Assembly: GCA_016190025.1 (NCBI GenBank) | Contig: JACPRG010000017.1 | Span: forward strand, 1-64,000 | DNA from: Candidatus Tectimicrobiota bacterium | Lineage (GTDB): Bacteria; UBA8248; JACPRG01 | Direction: 5' to 3' | Length of the DNA stretch: 64,000 nucleotides | In this document: positions 26,102 through 34,527 of the stretch, piece by piece | How the letters are laid out: every line of letters begins with the position of its first letter | How positions within the stretch are numbered: position 1 is the first letter of the stretch | Notes under the pieces: generated by a model | Seen by the model: the letters and a program-made list of their open reading frames with translations, nothing else | Database searches by the model: none | Told to the model about the DNA's origin: nothing | Position numbers and translations under genes: made by a program

Positions 26102-27358
26102 GTGGAGCTAGAACTGGCGCGCTATGAAGTGGCCTCCCTCCGTCCGGGGGAGGCGACCGAATATCGAGACGGCCGTCTGACCGTGGACCTGGCGGCCCTG
26201 CGGCGTCACCTCCTGATGGAGCCTCTGCTGGCCGACGTGGAGCTTCACGTGGCCGCGCCGGGCGACCGCACGCGGATCCTCCACGTCGTGGACGTCATTG
26301 AGCCCCGCTGGAAGCGGCCCGAGGAAGGGAGTCCCTTCCCGGGGAGCCTCGGGGGACTTTCGCAGAGCGGGACCGGCCAGACCCACGCCCTGGAGAACGC
26401 CGCCGTGGTCACCTCCGCCGCCCTCCCCGGCTCCCAGGAGGCGATCATCGACATGTGCGGCCCGGGGAGCGAGCTCAGCCGCTTCGGCCGGATGTGGAAC
26501 CTGGTCCTGGCCCCGAAGCCCCGGGAGGGGGCGGACCCGGGGGAGTTCGGCCTCGCCGTCATGCGCTCGGGCCTTCGGGCCGCTTCCTTTCTGGCGGAGG
26601 CGACGCGGGACGAGGAACCCGGCCGGACGGAGCGGTTCCGCTGGGAGCCGGCCGAGGGAGCCGACCCCGGGCTTCCGCGGGTGGGGTACTTCTACTACGT
26701 CTACTCCCACGGGATCGGCCGGCAGAAGCTCTTCTACGGCATCGGCACCCAGGACCTTTTGCCCACGGTCATTCACCCCAACGAGCCCCTGGACGGGGCC
26801 ATCGTCAACGACGGCTACACCAAGCCGACGAAGAACGCCACCCACGACATCCAGAACCACCCCGTCATCCGCGAGCTCTATCGCCGGCACGGGCGCGAGC
26901 TCTCCTTCGCGGGCGTCGTGCTGGCCAACCATCACGCCGCCCATCGGAACAAGGAGAGGAGCGCTTTCCTCGGGGCCCGCCTGCTCAAGCGCGTCCTGGG
27001 GGTCGAGGGGGTTGTCATCTCCAAGGACGGGGGCGGCCAGGCCGACGTGGACCTCATGCTCGCCTGCAAGGCCTGCGAGGGGCTCGGGATGCGCACGGTC
27101 CTCCTTGCGAAGGAAGAATCGGGGGATGCGGGGGCGGCCCTGGTGGACCTCGCGCCCGAGGCTGACGCCATTGTCAGCGTGGGGAACTGTCCCGAGCGCG
27201 TTTGCCTCACCGAGAGGATGGAGCGGGTGATCGGGGGCCGGGAATTCCTCGGGGCCATCCAGGGAGACGCGGCCGGCTGGGTGGAGATGCCCGTTCAGAA
27301 CCTCATCGGGGCCATCGACCCGATCGGGGGGACGACGCTGGCCGGCCGGCTGGACTGA
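26102..27358 (+). CDS. grdE: GrdE-like protein B subunit (copy 1), lacking the presumed pyruvoyl-precursor Cys
   Basis: This 418-residue protein matches GrdE, the precursor of the two smaller subunits of substrate-specific protein B (glycine, sarcosine or betaine reductase). Start GTG after GGAGAAGGGCCT gives the family N-terminus (MELELARYEVASLRPGEATEYRDG). Conserved blocks are LHVVDVIEPRWK, SGTGQTHALENAAVVTSA, LLPTVIHPNEPLDGA and VVISKDGGGQADVDLM. In characterised GrdE an internal Cys (about residue 242) is cleaved and becomes a pyruvoyl group that binds the substrate amine. Here the corresponding site, GYTKPTKNATHD, has Thr240 where copy 2 has Cys247 (GFCRPTKNPTYD). Copy 1 may therefore be unprocessed or carry a different cofactor. 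grdB1 follows after 16 bases. Confidence 0.9.
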   Translation: MELELARYEVASLRPGEATEYRDGRLTVDLAALRRHLLMEPLLADVELHVAAPGDRTRILHVVDVIEPRWKRPEEGSPFPGSLGGLSQSGTGQTHALENAAVVTSAALPGSQEAIIDMCGPGSELSRFGRMWNLVLAPKPREGADPGEFGLAVMRSGLRAASFLAEATRDEEPGRTERFRWEPAEGADPGLPRVGYFYYVYSHGIGRQKLFYGIGTQDLLPTVIHPNEPLDGAIVNDGYTKPTKNATHDIQNHPVIRELYRRHGRELSFAGVVLANHHAAHRNKERSAFLGARLLKRVLGVEGVVISKDGGGQADVDLMLACKACEGLGMRTVLLAKEESGDAGAALVDLAPEADAIVSVGNCPERVCLTERMERVIGGREFLGAIQGDAAGWVEMPVQNLIGAIDPIGGTTLAGRLD

Positions 27359-27374
27359 TACCGGAGGAGGAGTC

Positions 27375-28664
27375 ATGTATCGGGTCGTCCACTACCTGAA
27401 CCAGTTCTTCGCGGGCCTCGGCGGGGAGGAGAGCGCTCACCTCCCGCCCGGCCGGAAGGAGGGGGCGGCGGGTCCCGGGAGGCTCTTGCAGACCCTGCTG
27501 GGGGAAGAGGCCCGGATCGTCGCCACCCTCTACTGCGGGGACAACCACTTCGCCGAGAGCGAGCGCCGGGCGACGGAGGAGGTCCTGGCCCTGCTCGAGG
27601 CCGAGCGGCCCGACCTGTTCTTCGCGGGGCCGGCCTTCAACGCCGGGCGCTACGGGATCGCCTGCGGGGCCCTCTGCCGGGTGGCCGCCGCGAGACTCCG
27701 CATCCCGGTCCTGACGGCGATGTCGGCCTCGAACCCCGCGGCCGACCTCGCCCGCCGGAAGGTTCCCGTCGTGGAGACGGGAGACTCGGCCCGGGACATG
27801 GCGGCCGTCCTGGGGCGCGCCGCGTCCCTGGCCCGCAGGATGCTCGCCGGGGAGCCCCTGGGCCGCTCGGCCGAAGAGGGGCTCCTCCCCAGGGGGGTGC
27901 GGAGGAACGTCCGGGTGGACCGGCCCGCCGCGGAGCGGGCGCTGGACTTTCTCATGGCGAAGCTCTCGGGAAGGGCCTTTCAGACGGAGATCCCCCTCCC
28001 GGCCTTCGAGGCGGTTCCCCGGGCCCCCGGGGTGCGGGACGTCCGCAAGGCCCGGCTGGCCCTGGTGACGACGGGGGGGCTCGTCCCCCGCGGCAACCCG
28101 GACGCCATCAAGTCCTATCTCTCCACGGCGTATGGCGCCTATGGCCTGGCCGGGATCGACGACCTTTCAGGCGAGGCGTTCGAGTCCGTTCACGGGGGCT
28201 TTTTCACAGCCGCGGTCAATGAAGACCCCGACCGCCTCCTGCCGGTGGATGTCCTGAGAGAACTGGTGGGGGAAGGGATTCTCGGCGGCCTCCATGAGAC
28301 CTTCTACTCCACGGTGGGCAACGGAACGCCGCCGGAGACCGCCGCCCGGATGGGACGCGAGATCGCCGAGACCCTCCGGAAAGGGGAGGTGGACGCTGTC
28401 CTCCTCACCTCGTCCTGAGGGACCTGCACTCGCTGCGGGGCAGCGATGGAGAAGGAGATCGAAAGGGCCGGCATCCCGACCGTGCAGGTCACCAATCTGG
28501 TGTCGGTAGCGGAGAACACGGGGGCCAACCGCATCCTGCCGGGGCGGGCGATCCCGCACGTCTTCGGCGACCCGTCCCTTCCGCCGGAGGAGGAGCGCCG
28601 CCTGCGGCGGAGGCTGGTCGAGGAGGCCCTGCGCCTTCTCGCGTCCGACGGCGGAGAGGAGTGA
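27375..28664 (+). CDS. grdB: GrdB selenoprotein of substrate-specific protein B (copy 1, UGA = Sec348)
   Basis: Reading through the TGA at 28416-28418 gives a 429-residue protein with the GrdB motif TSS-U-GTCTRCGAAMEKEIERAG. GrdB is the Sec-containing subunit that takes the substrate's carboxymethyl carbon during reductive deamination before transfer to GrdA. Other family blocks are VVHYLNQFFAGLGGEE, the GPAFNAGRYGIACG segment and ALVTTGGLVPRGNPD. ATG follows CGGAGGAGGAGTC, 16 bases after grdE1. The region after Sec (GIPTVQVTNLVSVAENTGANRIL) is intact and continuous, so the UGA is not a disabling stop. A 6-bp hairpin starts 12 bases after the UGA. Confidence 0.95.
28431..28445 (+). promoter_or_regulatory. 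Candidate SECIS hairpin in grdB1
   Basis: CGCTGC-GGG-GCAGCG forms a 6-bp stem with a G-rich loop; the loop begins 18 bases after the UGA. Bacterial SECIS elements lie inside the coding sequence at about this distance and bind SelB. Structure and spacing are seen; function is inferred. Confidence 0.55.
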
Positions 28665-28698
28665 GCCGGCGCGGAGCGGCGCGCGGGGACGTCTTGCC

Positions 28699-29979
28699 GT
28701 GAAGCTGACGCTGAATTCCTTCCCGGTGGATGAGATCGCGGAGTCCCGGAGGACGGGGCTCGACGGCCGCCGGCTCCTCCTGAACCGGAGGGAGCTGCGA
28801 GACCTTCTTTTGCGGGACGGCCGGCTCGGGTCCGTGGAGATCGACCTGGTGCGCCCGGGGGAGTCCTGCCGCATCGTCAACATCCTCGACATCTTCGAGC
28901 CCCGGATCAAGGCCTCGGGCGGGGGGGAGGCCTTCCCTGGCATCCTGGGGCCGGCGAGGCTTGCCGGGAGCGGGACCACCCACGCCTTGAGGGGGATGTG
29001 CGTCGTGACGTGCGGTTCTCTGGACGGTGCGGAGGACGCGCTGCTCGACATGGCGGGGCCGTGCGCGGATCTCAGCCGCTTTTCGGGTCTCAAGGGTGTG
29101 GTCGTGACCCTGACTTTCGCCGAGGGCCTGAGCCGGGCGGAGTCCGCGCGGGCCGCGGTGGAGGCCGGGGTGCGGGCCTCCTTGTTCCTGGGCGAGCTCC
29201 TGGGCGAGGCCGCCCGGACCCAGGCGCCCGAGGCCTCAGAGGTCTTCGAGCTTTCCGCCCCCTCCCGGGCGGCCGGCCTAGATCCCTCCCTTCCCCGGAT
29301 CGCCTACGTCTACCCCCTCTACTCCCAAGGCGACGCCAGGGACATGCTCCTCTACGGGCGGAACACGCGCGACCTCCTTCCGACGCTCATTCACCCCAAC
29401 GAGGTGATGGACGGGGCCGTGGTGTGGTCGGGCTTCTGCCGGCCCACCAAGAACCCCACCTACGACCACCTGAACCACGCCGTCCTCCGGACGCTCTACG
29501 CGGCCCACGGAAAATCCATCGTCTTCGCGGGGACCATCGTGGCGAACCACCCCAAGCATTTCACGGAGAAGACCCTGCACGCGGCCATGATGGCCCGCCT
29601 GGCGGAGGACGTCCTGGGGGCCGACGGGGTCATCATCACCAAGGATTCGGGCGGCCAGGCCGACACCGATCTGATGCAGATTTGCGAGCAGTGCGAGGAG
29701 AGGGGGGTCAAGACGGTGCTGTTGACCATGGAGTTCGCCGGGGACCGGGGCTCCTCGGCGGGGTCCCTGGTGGACGCGAGTCCCCGGGCCGATGCCATCG
29801 TCTCGGTGGGGAATTGCGCCGAGACGGTCCGACTCCCCCGGATGGAGCGGGTGGTCGGCGGCGCCCGCCTGAAGGACTTTGCGCAGGATCCGCGCGATCC
29901 CGTGGAGGTCTCCTACAACAAGATTCCCGGCGCCGTCGGTATGCTGGGCGGCAACGCCCTCACGGCCTGGGAGGTGTAG
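28699..29979 (+). CDS. grdE: GrdE-like protein B subunit precursor (copy 2), with the Cys
   Basis: This 426-residue GrdE paralogue starts at GTG 28699. It shares the copy 1 blocks: NILDIFEPRIK, GSGTTHALRGMCVVT, LLPTLIHPNEVMDGA, VIITKDSGGQADTDLM and DAIVSVGNCAETV. Cys247 in WSGFCRPTKNPTYDH sits near position 242 of clostridial GrdE, where the proprotein is split and the Cys becomes a pyruvoyl group, so this copy looks capable of maturation. It begins 34 bases after grdB1 and precedes grdB2, forming a second grdEB unit with its own presumed substrate specificity. The N-terminus (KLTLNSFPVDEIAESRRTGLD) differs enough from copy 1 that the duplication is old. Confidence 0.92.
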   Translation: MKLTLNSFPVDEIAESRRTGLDGRRLLLNRRELRDLLLRDGRLGSVEIDLVRPGESCRIVNILDIFEPRIKASGGGEAFPGILGPARLAGSGTTHALRGMCVVTCGSLDGAEDALLDMAGPCADLSRFSGLKGVVVTLTFAEGLSRAESARAAVEAGVRASLFLGELLGEAARTQAPEASEVFELSAPSRAAGLDPSLPRIAYVYPLYSQGDARDMLLYGRNTRDLLPTLIHPNEVMDGAVVWSGFCRPTKNPTYDHLNHAVLRTLYAAHGKSIVFAGTIVANHPKHFTEKTLHAAMMARLAEDVLGADGVIITKDSGGQADTDLMQICEQCEERGVKTVLLTMEFAGDRGSSAGSLVDASPRADAIVSVGNCAETVRLPRMERVVGGARLKDFAQDPRDPVEVSYNKIPGAVGMLGGNALTAWEV

Positions 29980-30003
29980 TCTTTTCTTTTCGGAGGGCCG
30001 GAC

Positions 30004-31308
30004 GTGGCCGCCCGCTTTCGAGTCGTCCACTACCTGATCCAGTTCTTCGCCGGGATCGGCGGCGAGGCCGAGGCGTCTGCGGGGCCCGTCTCGATGGAGG
30101 GGCCGGTGGGGCCGGGCCGGCCGCTCGAGGCGGCCCTTCAGAGGGAAGGGGAGATCGTCCTGACGGTGGCCTGCGGGGACGACTTCTTCGCCGAGCGCCC
30201 AGAGGAGGCCGCGGACAGGCTCTCGGGCCTCGTGGAGCGGGCGGAGCCGGACCTCTTCGTGGCTGGGCCGGCCTTCAACGCCGGGCGCTACGGGTACGCC
30301 TGCGGGGCGCTTTGCCGGAGGGTCGGGCGGGCACTCCGGATCCCCGCCGTGACCGGGATGGCGGCGGAGAACCCGGGGCTGGAGTTCCGGGGGGACGCCT
30401 ACATCGTCCCCACGTCCGACAATGTGGGCGGGATGAGAGAGGCCCTTCAGGCCATGGCCCGCCTCGGCCTCAGGCTGATGCGGGGGGAGGCCCTCCTTTC
30501 CGCCCGGGAGGAGGGTTATTTCCCCCGGGGCTTCCGGAAGAACGCCCGCGCCGGAAGGATCGGAGCGGAGCGGGCGCTGGAGATGCTCCTCGCCAAGGTC
30601 GGCGGCCGGCCTTTCGAGAGCGAGCTCGTCCTGCCGAAGTTCGACCGGGTGCCGCCCGCGCCGCCCGTCCGGGACCTGGGGAGGGCCACCCTCGCCCTCG
30701 TCACGACCGGGGGGCTCGTCCTCAAGGGGAACCCCGACCGGATGGAGTCCACCCGGGCCACGCGCTACGCCAAGTATCCCATCGGGGGGCTCGACGCCCT
30801 CGACCCTTCGGCCTACGAGGCGCACCACGGTGGGTACGCGACCGTGTACGTCAACGAGGACCCCAACCGCCTGGTCCCCCTGGACGCCCTCCGGGCCCTG
30901 GAGCGGGAGGGGCGCGTGGGCAGGCTCTGGGGGGATCTCTACGCCTTCGCCGGGTGCAGCACGTACTACGAGTCGGCCGCCCGGATGGGACGGGAGATTG
31001 CCGGGGAGCTGAAGGGGCTCGGCGTGGACGCCGTCCTCATCACCTCCTCCTGAGGGACGTGCGCCCGCTGCGGGTCAGCGGTGGCGAAGGAGATGGACAG
31101 GGCGGGGATCCCGGCGGCCCTCATCGCCACCCTGGTCTCGGTGGCCCGCCACGTGGGCGCGAACCGCATCGTCCCCGGCGCCGGCGTCCCGCACGTGGTG
31201 GGGAATCCCGATGTGAGCCCGGAAGAGGAGAGGAGGCTCCGCAGGGGCCTGGTCGAGCGCGCCCTCATGGCCCTCGCCGCGCCCGTGGAGGGCCCGCGGG
31301 TCTTCTGA
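30004..31308 (+). CDS. grdB: GrdB selenoprotein of substrate-specific protein B (copy 2, UGA = Sec350)
   Basis: Reading through the TGA at 31051-31053 gives a 434-residue GrdB with TSS-U-GTCARCGSAVAKEMDRAG. GTG at 30004 follows TCGGAGGGCCGGAC. Blocks shared with copy 1 are VVHYLIQFFAGIGGE, AGPAFNAGRYGYACGALC, LALVTTGGLVLKGNPD and NEDPNRLVPLDALR. The extension after Sec ends in a variable tail (EGPRVF). It is the last gene of the grdE1-grdB1-grdE2-grdB2 run and is convergent with the GNAT/C39 gene. Substrates cannot be assigned from sequence; two B units imply two different amine substrates that share GrdA and protein C. Confidence 0.95.
31065..31081 (+). promoter_or_regulatory. Candidate SECIS hairpin in grdB2
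   Basis: CCGCTG-CGGGT-CAGCGG forms a 6-bp stem with a 5-base loop starting 17 bases after the UGA. The position and stem are nearly the same as in grdB1 although the surrounding bases differ, which supports selection for the structure. Confidence 0.55.
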
Positions 31309-31339
31309 GGACCCGGCCGGGAACGCGACCGGGGTCCTC
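31307..31339. terminator. Hairpin between convergent grdB2 and GNAT/C39 genes
   Basis: GAGGACCC (31307-31314) pairs with GGGTCCTC (31332-31339), with further CGG/CCG pairing inside. There is no T-run. It overlaps the grdB2 stop and could limit read-through in either direction. Confidence 0.35.
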
Positions 31340-31394
31340 CGCCGGCCGCCCATCCGCCCGCCCGTTTTTCGCCCGGGACACGGACGCCGGACGG

Positions 31395-32534
31395 TCAGGC
31401 CCGCGGGATCCGTCCCTCGGCGGGGAGGCGGCGCCCGGAGACGAAAATGACGCTCCTCGTCACGTCCTTGCCGTAGCGGCGCATGTGGAGGAACTCCGCG
31501 ATGGGGACGCGGACGTTTTGGGCCTGCCGCTTGTCGGGCAGGTAGAAGCCCTCGTAGGGGTCGTGGAAGTACACGTTCTCGCCGTCGAATCCGGTCAGGA
31601 CCACCCAGTGGGGGCTTTTGAATTTGTGAAGGCGGTACGTGCTGATCAGGACGATGGGCACCGCCCCTTCCCGCATGCCGCGGGAGATGTCCTCGAAGGT
31701 GAAGTTGGAGTAGTCGGCGCTCACGTCGAGGGACCGGGCTTCCTCCTCGAGCTGCTCGTGCACCAGCCGGATCACTTCTCTTTTCTCCCGCTTTCTCACC
31801 GAGGAGAGGAACGGCGTCCGGCGGCTAGCGAGGATGACCCTGACCTCGTAGCCCCGGCGCTTGGCGGCCACGGCCAGGCCGAACGGCCCGCACCCGCCCA
31901 CCCCCGCCGTCATGAAGATGAGGGTCGCCTCTTTCCAAAGGCGCAGCTCGAAGGAGCGGCTGAGGGGAAGGTCCGGGTCGAGGGCCTTCATGGCCATCAT
32001 GAGGCAGGCCGGCCCGCACGTGAAGTCCAGGGTCTGGGCGTAGTAGGGGACCTTCAGGCGGACCCTGGCCTCCTCCCTCTTTGCCAGGGCCTTCACCATC
32101 CGCAGACCGTTGGCGCCGTCGCTGTAGTAGCCGGAGAGCGACTCCGCCGCGCGGAAGCCGTGGCCCTTGTAGAGGGCGATGGCTCGGTGGTTGGTCGCCC
32201 GGACCTCCAGGCGCAATTGGGTGCACCCCCGGTTCACCGTCTCCTTCTCGCAGGCCCTCAGCAGGCGGTTTCCCAGGCCGCGCCCCCGGAAGGCCGGATC
32301 GATGACGATGGAATACAGGCGCCCGACCGGGGAGTTCTTCTGCCAGGCCAGGATCGCGGCGCCCCGGACCTTGCGGTCTTGTTCCAGCACCAGGGTGGTG
32401 GCGTTGGCGCGGGTCAGGAGGTAGCGGAGCTGCCGGGGGCTGAAGCGGTCCGAGGAAAAACCTGCGATCTCCAGCCGCACCAGGGCGCCGAGGTCTTCGG
32501 GGGTGCCCTTTCGGACGAGGATCTTTTTGGCCAC
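31395..32534 (-). CDS. GNAT acetyltransferase fused to a C39-type cysteine peptidase
   Basis: This 379-residue protein has a GNAT domain at about residues 8-150 (IVIDPAFRGRGLGNRLL is the acetyl-CoA loop; ATNHRAIALYKGHGF) and a C39-like peptidase domain from about residue 160 (QTLDFTCGPACLMMAM with the nucleophile Cys; SPHWVVLTGFD with His; YFHDPYEG with Asp). It starts at GTG 2 bases after the RimK-like gene stop. Such GNAT-C39 proteins are known next to RLAN/RimK-like ATP-grasp genes and are thought to process or modify peptide products of the ligase. The product here is unknown. Confidence 0.88.
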   Translation of the reverse strand: MAKKILVRKGTPEDLGALVRLEIAGFSSDRFSPRQLRYLLTRANATTLVLEQDRKVRGAAILAWQKNSPVGRLYSIVIDPAFRGRGLGNRLLRACEKETVNRGCTQLRLEVRATNHRAIALYKGHGFRAAESLSGYYSDGANGLRMVKALAKREEARVRLKVPYYAQTLDFTCGPACLMMAMKALDPDLPLSRSFELRLWKEATLIFMTAGVGGCGPFGLAVAAKRRGYEVRVILASRRTPFLSSVRKREKREVIRLVHEQLEEEARSLDVSADYSNFTFEDISRGMREGAVPIVLISTYRLHKFKSPHWVVLTGFDGENVYFHDPYEGFYLPDKRQAQNVRVPIAEFLHMRRYGKDVTRSVIFVSGRRLPAEGRIPRA

Positions 32535-32536
32535 GG

Positions 32537-33421
32537 CTATCCCCCCTCGCCGACCAGGTAGCGGATCAGGCGTTTGTAGAGGCCGGGCGCGTGTTGATCC
32601 TCCTCGCCCGCCCCGATGGTGGGGTTGTCGTTCACCTCGATGACGACGAAACCGTCGCCCACTTGCTTCAGGTCCACGCCGTAGAGGCCCCGGCCGATGG
32701 CCGAGGCCGCCTGAAGGGCTGTCTGCAAAAGAGCGGGGTTGACTTTTCTGACGTCAAAGCCCCGGACGCGGCCGTAGACGGCGCGCCCCGCCTCCGTGTA
32801 CGTCAAGACCTTCCACCGTCTTTTCGGAATGGTGTACTGGCACACGTATAGGACCCGGCCCCCCAACACGCCCACCCGCCAGTCGAACTCGGACTGCACG
32901 AAGCGCTGGGCGATCAGCCGATCGGCCCGGCGGAGAAGCCGCCTGCCGACCCGCGCGAAGTCCTCGACGGTCGAGATGCGCTCGACCTGCAAGGAGAAGC
33001 TGGAGCTCGGCGCCTTCAGCACCAGGGGGGTCCCCAGGGTCCTCATCAGCCTCCTCCCCGTCTCGGGGGTGAGGTCGCTCTTCGCCAGGAAGACGGTTTC
33101 CGGCATGGGGATTCCCTGCTGCGAGAGGCGCCGGTACATGTTGACCTTGTCGCAGCAGATGACGATGGACTCGGGGTCGTCGATCACGCGGAGCCCGTGA
33201 AGCTGGGCCAGCCGGGAGGCGACGTAGGCAGAGTTGAGCGGGTCGGTCAGCGCCCGGATGAAAAGGGCGTCGTACTGGGGGATCTTGTAGATGTCCGGCC
33301 GGAAGAGCACGTCGAGGCGGTGCCCCATGAGGTGCGCCACCTGGCCGAGGCGCATCAGGGCGCTCATCTCCTCCGAGGACGCCACCGTGTAGCGCTCGAT
33401 GTACACCGCTATGTCTGCCAC
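32537..33421 (-). CDS. RimK-like ATP-grasp ligase
   Basis: This 294-residue protein has an ATP-grasp fold: preATP-grasp YDALFIRALTDPLNSAYVASRL, IDDPESIVICCDKVNMYRRL, central ATP-binding Lys region GTPLVLKAPSSSFSLQVERI, and metal-binding FVVIEVNDNPTIGAGEED. RimK-type enzymes join amino acids to carboxyl groups using ATP. GTG at 33421 is chosen for its position after AGAGGTGGTGAC and because MADIAVYIERY is a sensible start. It overlaps the RLAN gene by 13 bases in another frame; in other bacteria these two parts are one protein. The following gene is 2 bases away, so the three genes are one operon. Confidence 0.87.
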   Translation of the reverse strand: MADIAVYIERYTVASSEEMSALMRLGQVAHLMGHRLDVLFRPDIYKIPQYDALFIRALTDPLNSAYVASRLAQLHGLRVIDDPESIVICCDKVNMYRRLSQQGIPMPETVFLAKSDLTPETGRRLMRTLGTPLVLKAPSSSFSLQVERISTVEDFARVGRRLLRRADRLIAQRFVQSEFDWRVGVLGGRVLYVCQYTIPKRRWKVLTYTEAGRAVYGRVRGFDVRKVNPALLQTALQAASAIGRGLYGVDLKQVGDGFVVIEVNDNPTIGAGEEDQHAPGLYKRLIRYLVGEGG

Positions 33422-34044
33422 GTCACCACCTCTTCCACGTACGCCCGCTCCCGTACGGTCAGACGGTCGAAGGGGAGCGGCCGCAGTCCGCTGAGCAGCA
33501 AGGCGCCGTCGGGGGCCGCGATGACGCGCACCACCGCGAGGGGAATGTGGAAGACCTCCCAGACGGCGGCCGCCAGGGCCCGGTATCGGGGAGACGGGGA
33601 CCAGCCCAGCAAGGCGTGGAAGTACCGGATGCGGGCCCCCTCCGGCAGCTCCTGGCAGCAGATGGCGTACGTGAAATTGCGGGTCATGGACTTGGCCACT
33701 CGCTCCTGGTGGCCTCCCTTGAGGACCACGCTCTGGCGGGACATGAAGGGGTTGAGGGTGTCCACGAGGACGGGAGGCTCGAAATACCCGTTGGTGATGT
33801 AGTATCTGGAGGCGGGCTGCCCCGCCAGCCGGGCCTTCTCCAGAAACAGGGGAACCACATAGCCGTCCAGGACCTCCTGGCAAGTGGGGTGGGAGGCTTG
33901 CCCCTCGGCCTCCAGGTCTTGGGAAAGATAGTACCCGACCGTCAGGTAGTGGTAATCCCCCGCCAGGTTCACGAGACAGGACTCGCGTTCCAGGCGGGCG
34001 AACTTGGGATTGGCGTCGCGCTGCGGTCGGCCTGTGCGGCCCAT
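33409..34044 (-). CDS. RLAN-type N-terminal domain protein partnering the RimK-like ligase
   Basis: This 211-residue protein corresponds to the domain normally found fused before RimK-like ATP-grasp ligases. Blocks are LVNLAGDYHYLTVGYYLSQDLEAEG, HPTCQEVLDGYVVPLFLEKA and YFEPPVLVDTLNPFM. It ends TWQT 13 bases into the ligase gene, in a different frame, so the fusion found elsewhere is split here. ATG at 34044 has only a weak ribosome site (GAAAGAAAG). No catalytic residues can be identified with confidence; the domain probably contributes to acceptor recognition. Confidence 0.8.
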   Translation of the reverse strand: MGRTGRPQRDANPKFARLERESCLVNLAGDYHYLTVGYYLSQDLEAEGQASHPTCQEVLDGYVVPLFLEKARLAGQPASRYYITNGYFEPPVLVDTLNPFMSRQSVVLKGGHQERVAKSMTRNFTYAICCQELPEGARIRYFHALLGWSPSPRYRALAAAVWEVFHIPLAVVRVIAAPDGALLLSGLRPLPFDRLTVRERAYVEEVVTWQT

Positions 34045-34088
34045 CTTTCTTTCGGTTGACGTGGCCCGGCCGAACGCGTTGGCCGGCA

Positions 34089-34105
34089 GAGGTCATGGAC
34101 CTCAA
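34089..34105. repeat. Isolated GAGGTC-ATG-GACCTC palindrome
   Basis: GAGGTC-ATG-GACCTC followed by AA is a perfect palindrome of the family clustered at 6999-7177. It lies in the leader region before the RLAN gene, 27 kb from the cluster, so the repeat is dispersed. Confidence 0.65.
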
Positions 34106-34285
34106 TGGGAAACGGACCCGACGCTGGAGCCAGCCCGGAGAGCGGAAAAAGCTGTCCGGACCGCCCACAAAAATCCTCGGGAAAATTTCTCCACAGAGGG
34201 GACGAAGCAAAGGCGCGCCCGCCCCTCAGCTTTCCTCCTTCGAGCGGCCCGCGACCTGGGTCTGCGGCCGGCCCAAAGGTCTCCT

Positions 34286-34314
34286 ATCATAAATCGGTCC
34301 TTCGCCGATGTGAA
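34286..34314 (-). promoter_or_regulatory. Candidate promoter of the RLAN-RimK-GNAT/C39 operon
   Basis: On the minus strand, -35 TTCACA (34314-34309) and -10 TATGAT (34291-34286) have the optimal 17-base spacing; both match consensus at five of six positions. The leader to the RLAN start would be about 235 bases and contains the palindrome at 34089. Confidence 0.5.
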
Positions 34315-34428
34315 ACCGCCCCGTCGGCGGCGCCTCCGGCGGCTGGAGAGGCCGTCCGGCCCCGGCGAAACCCGGCGCGGTCCGTCGGGGAGGGGGGAGG
34401 GCTGCCCTCCGCCCTTGGGGGTTCGCAC

Positions 34429-34456
34429 TTGACGCGGCCCCCGCACGGCCTATCAA
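34429..34456 (+). promoter_or_regulatory. Candidate promoter of the glycogen/trehalose cluster
   Basis: TTGACG (34429-34434) and TATCAA (34451-34456) with 16-base spacing lie 72 bases before the glgE ATG. It would drive the whole six-gene run, which has no other long gap. Confidence 0.5.
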
Positions 34457-34527
34457 GAGAAAGGGTGTCGCTTGAAGACCGGGGAACTCGTCGCGCGAGA
34501 GCAACGGGAGAGGAGGCCCGGGCGCGG

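Larger units (their letters stand above)
34045..34527. other. 483-base divergent intergenic region
   Basis: It separates the RLAN operon from glgE and holds the palindrome at 34089 and two divergent promoter candidates at 34286-34314 and 34429-34456. Apart from these I see no gene or riboswitch; the rest is GC-rich and low in structure. Confidence 0.55.

Noticed and set aside
28416..28418. TGA in grdB1 (and those at 31051 and 20961) as disabling stops or frameshifts
   Set aside because: Reading through as selenocysteine restores the exact conserved GrdB and GrdA motifs in frame, three times in one island.
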